Origin: an uncultured Acidobacteriota bacterium
GTDB lineage: Bacteria > Acidobacteriota > Thermoanaerobaculia > Gp7-AA8
Assembly (NCBI GenBank): GCA_946887105.1
Contig: CAMPKJ010000242.1
Span: 1 to 7,396 of the forward strand
Direction: 5' to 3'
Length of the DNA stretch: 7,396 nt
Below, in pieces: positions 5,505 through 7,396 of the stretch. Numbering within the stretch: position 1 is the first letter of the stretch; each line of letters begins with the position of its first letter. A model generated the notes under the pieces. That model worked only from the letters and a program-made list of their open reading frames with translations, was not told the origin of the DNA and searched no databases. A program made the translations under genes and the position numbers.

Positions 5505-6365
5505 ATGCAAACGATTGGAATCGCAGCGAAGACCACCTCTCGCGATGCGCTCGCATACGCGCAGAAGGTGGGCGGAGAGCTGCGCGGACGCGGCTTCACC
5601 GTGGTCTGGGACGAGGAGATGGCGCGCGAGCTGGGCATCACCAGCGACACCTCGCCGAAGGCGCAGATCGGACGCACCACGGATCTGTTGATCACATTCG
5701 GCGGCGACGGAACGCTGCTGTCCGTCGCGCGGCATGCGTCCGAGCACGTGCCGATCATCGGCGTGAACATGGGCACGCTCGGCTTCCTCACCGAGATCCG
5801 GGTCGAGGAGTTCCCGCACGTGCTCGATCAGGTGCTCGCGGGCGACTACAACGTCGAGCCGCGGGTCACGTTCGAAGTGTCGGTGTCGGGACCGAACCGC
5901 GACGGCGGCTTGCGGTACCGCGTCCTCAACGACTGCGCGATCAACAAGAGCGCCGTCGCACGCATCATCGAGATGCGCGTGAGCGTGGCCGGCCTGTTCG
6001 TTTCCACGTTCCGCGGCGATGGCCTGATCGTGGCCACGCCGACCGGATCGACGGCGTACAACCTCTCCGCGGGCGGACCGATCATCTATCCCACCATGGG
6101 TGCGGTGGTGCTCACGCCCATCTGCCCGCACATGCTCACCAATCGCCCGCTCGTGCTTCCGGACGAGCTCGACATCGAGATCGCACTGACCACACCCGAT
6201 GCGAAGGACATCTTCCTCTCGCTGGACGGCCAGGAAGGCTTCGAGATCGGGGACGAAGACCGGATCTGCGTACGAAAGTCCGAAGAACGGGTACTCTTAG
6301 TCCAGTCACCCGACAAGAATTACTTCGACGTCTTACGCAACAAACTCAAATGGGGCGAAGGATGA
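5505..6365 (+). CDS. nadK: NAD kinase
   Basis: 286 residues, normal for bacterial NAD kinase, which phosphorylates NAD to NADP in the cytosol using ATP or polyphosphate. Seen: GGDGT (66-70) with catalytic Asp68; GVNMGTLGFL (86-95); LNDCAINKS (141-149), where the common NE pair is ND; the glycine-rich GDGLIVATPTGSTAYNLSAG (171-190); TPICPHMLTNRPLVLP (204-219); and DGQ (241-243). All are in the normal order. The Shine-Dalgarno GAGGAA overlaps the stop of the ClpX-like gene, with GAGG six bases before the ATG, so translation is probably coupled. The stop overlaps the next gene by 4 bp (ATGA). As the only NAD kinase in view it is probably essential. Confidence 0.97.
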   Translation: MQTIGIAAKTTSRDALAYAQKVGGELRGRGFTVVWDEEMARELGITSDTSPKAQIGRTTDLLITFGGDGTLLSVARHASEHVPIIGVNMGTLGFLTEIRVEEFPHVLDQVLAGDYNVEPRVTFEVSVSGPNRDGGLRYRVLNDCAINKSAVARIIEMRVSVAGLFVSTFRGDGLIVATPTGSTAYNLSAGGPIIYPTMGAVVLTPICPHMLTNRPLVLPDELDIEIALTTPDAKDIFLSLDGQEGFEIGDEDRICVRKSEERVLLVQSPDKNYFDVLRNKLKWGEG

Positions 6366-6850
6366 GAACCGTATTTGCGTTCGTGTCGTTGCTGCTCGTC
6401 GCCGTCAGCAGCCGCGCGGCGGATCCGCTCTATCTCGATCAACTGATCGAGATGCCGCTGTCCACGCTGCAGACGCAATTCGAAGGACTGCGCAAGGAAG
6501 GTTGTTACCGCATCGGTGAAGGCCGCTACCTTCTGCTGACCATGGACAAGAAGGACGGCAAGCCGTGGCGCGTCGCGCTATCGGCGGATATGCCGTGCCG
6601 CAAGGCGATCGAGGGACCGGCGGTCGACGTTCGCCATCGCAAAGGCGTGGAGCTCGGCGACTCGACCATTCAGGTGGTGGAGAAGATGGGCCGTCCCGAC
6701 GCCGCCGCCGCACCGGAGACCGCGCTCAAGCGCCTCGGCGACATGGAGTACTTCTACGTCTGCCGGCTCTCGGATAGCTGCGCGCGCCACACGAGCGTGT
6801 TCATCAAGGACGGGCTCGTGTCGGCAGTCGCGGAGTGGTACAGCCAGTAG
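6362..6850 (+). CDS. Small secreted protein of unknown function
   Basis: 162 residues. MRTVFAFVSLLLVAVSSRAA is a clear signal peptide, cleaved near residue 20, leaving a mature protein of about 142 residues. The mature part has four cysteines (C48, C79, C134, C140), suggesting disulfides in an oxidising compartment, and no membrane segment or enzyme motif that I recognise. Local features are LDQLIEMPLSTLQTQFEGL near the N-terminus, YFYVCRLSDSCARH in the middle of the C-terminal third, and a final FIKDGLVSAVAEWY strand-like end. Its ATG overlaps the nadK stop (ATGA), so translation is probably coupled. An in-frame ATG at 6350 would add four residues ahead of the signal peptide. Co-translation with a cytosolic NAD kinase does not reveal its job. 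Confidence 0.85.
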   Translation: MRTVFAFVSLLLVAVSSRAADPLYLDQLIEMPLSTLQTQFEGLRKEGCYRIGEGRYLLLTMDKKDGKPWRVALSADMPCRKAIEGPAVDVRHRKGVELGDSTIQVVEKMGRPDAAAAPETALKRLGDMEYFYVCRLSDSCARHTSVFIKDGLVSAVAEWYSQ

Positions 6851-6940
6851 CGGTTCCTCGGAGTTCCTCGGAGTTCCTCGGTTCCTCGGAGTGGATCGAA
6901 CTGCGCGGGCGTCTCCCCTCCGAGGAACGCCGAGGAACCG
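6851..6940. repeat. Intergenic hairpin element 2: TTCCTCGG repeat arms around a TCGAACTGCGC core
   Basis: The left arm (6851-6891) is a tandem run of GGTTCCTC/GGAGTTCCTC units with alternating 8- and 10-bp spacing. The right arm (6918-6940) is the reverse complement of 6851-6873 at 22 of 23 positions, and several pairing registers are possible. The loop carries TCGAACTGCGC at 6896-6906, the same 11-mer and orientation as element 1. The element fills the 91-bp gap between two convergent genes: it starts at the base after one stop and ends one base before the other. It could act as a two-way transcription block, although there is no U-tract. Confidence 0.85.
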
Positions 6941-6941
6941 C

Positions 6942-7396
6942 CTATCGCAGCGACTGCTCGTACGTCGCGCGTACCGCGGCCACGTACGCGCGCGTCTCGC
7001 GGTACGGCGGGACGCCGCGATACTTCGCCACCGCACCCGGCCCGGCGTTGTACGCCGCAAGCGCGAGATCGAGATCGCCGTCGAACGTATCGAGCAGCGT
7101 GCGCAGGTAGCGCGTGCCGCCGAAGATGTTCTCGCGCGCATCGAAGGCGTTGCGCACGCCGAGGTAACGCGCCGTCTCGGGCATGAGCTGCATGATCCCG
7201 ATCGCGCCTTTGCTGGAGACCACGTCCGCTCTCCACGCCGACTCGCGACGCGCCACCGCGGCCACGAGTCGCGGATCGACGCCGTGCATGCGCGATGCTT
7301 CCTCGACGGTGGCGGCGAGCTCGCGCGGCGCGGGCGCGGACGCGCGGCCGTCGAAGATCTGCGAGCCGAACGGGCGGAAGCCGATCGTGCGCGAGC
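6942..7396 (-). CDS. Lytic murein transglycosylase (SLT/GH23 domain), N-terminus off the right edge
   Basis: The frame is open from the right edge to a stop at 6942-6944, giving 150 visible residues. Seen in order: ARRESAW with the catalytic Glu at visible residue 51; GAIGIMQLMPETA (63-75); ENIFGGTRYL (88-97); and LALAAYNAGPGAV (110-122). These are the standard motifs of the SLT (GH23) fold, which cleaves the MurNAc-GlcNAc bond of peptidoglycan to leave a 1,6-anhydro end. The catalytic domain forms the C-terminus, with little beyond it. About 35 residues before the domain's MHGVDPRLV are a Pro/Ala-rich linker; the missing N-terminus probably has a signal peptide or lipobox. The internal ATG at 7289 is not the real start, as coding continues upstream. 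Role: cell-wall turnover or local opening for an envelope machine. Confidence 0.93.
   Translation of the reverse strand, partial: SRTIGFRPFGSQIFDGRASAPAPRELAATVEEASRMHGVDPRLVAAVARRESAWRADVVSSKGAIGIMQLMPETARYLGVRNAFDARENIFGGTRYLRTLLDTFDGDLDLALAAYNAGPGAVAKYRGVPPYRETRAYVAAVRATYEQSLR

Overview
The window is GC-rich, with strong G/C third-position bias in every gene. It carries seven protein genes, two cut by the window edges, plus one crowded 401-bp intergenic region. The gene set (short-leader type IV pilin-like protein, secreted ComEA-type protein, multi-membrane AlkP-superfamily protein, ClpX-like ATPase, NAD kinase) and the repeat-filled intergenic regions suggest a chromosomal segment of an Acidobacteriota-like bacterium. 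That placement is an inference from gene style, not from a marker gene.

Layout: (1) 1-1378, minus: N-terminal 459 residues of a large Eco57I/type IIG-like N6-adenine DNA methyltransferase, running off the left edge. (2) 1396-2997, plus: membrane protein with a degenerate alkaline-phosphatase-superfamily domain, starting only 17 bp from the methyltransferase start. (3) 3006-3596, minus: GspH/FimT-like pseudopilin, convergent with gene 2. (4) 3689-4054, minus: secreted ComEA-like helix-hairpin-helix protein, separated from the pseudopilin gene by a strong GC hairpin. (5) 4055-4455: a possible structured leader for the comEA-like gene, an 8-bp-unit repeat hairpin, and a possible -10 box. (6) 4456-6850, plus: a compact run of ClpX-like ATPase, NAD kinase and a small secreted protein of unknown function, with an 8-bp gap and then a 4-bp overlap. 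(7) 6942-7396, minus: C-terminal part of a lytic transglycosylase, entering from the right edge.

The best candidate for something undescribed is a pair of intergenic hairpins at 4336-4425 and 6851-6940. Each has arms made of short tandem repeats, with a different unit in each (about AGTCGCAR, and TTCCTCGGAG/GTTCCTCG). Both loops carry the same 11-mer, TCGAACTGCGC, in the same orientation. One lies between divergent genes and the other between convergent genes, so simple transcription termination does not explain both. They look like members of one interspersed element family with a fixed core and replaceable repeat arms.

How the genes relate: the pseudopilin and ComEA-like proteins fit type IV pilus/secretion or DNA uptake. 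ClpX-like ATPase, NAD kinase and the small secreted protein are probably co-transcribed, but no shared pathway is evident. The methyltransferase may mark the edge of a restriction or phage-defence locus continuing to the left.
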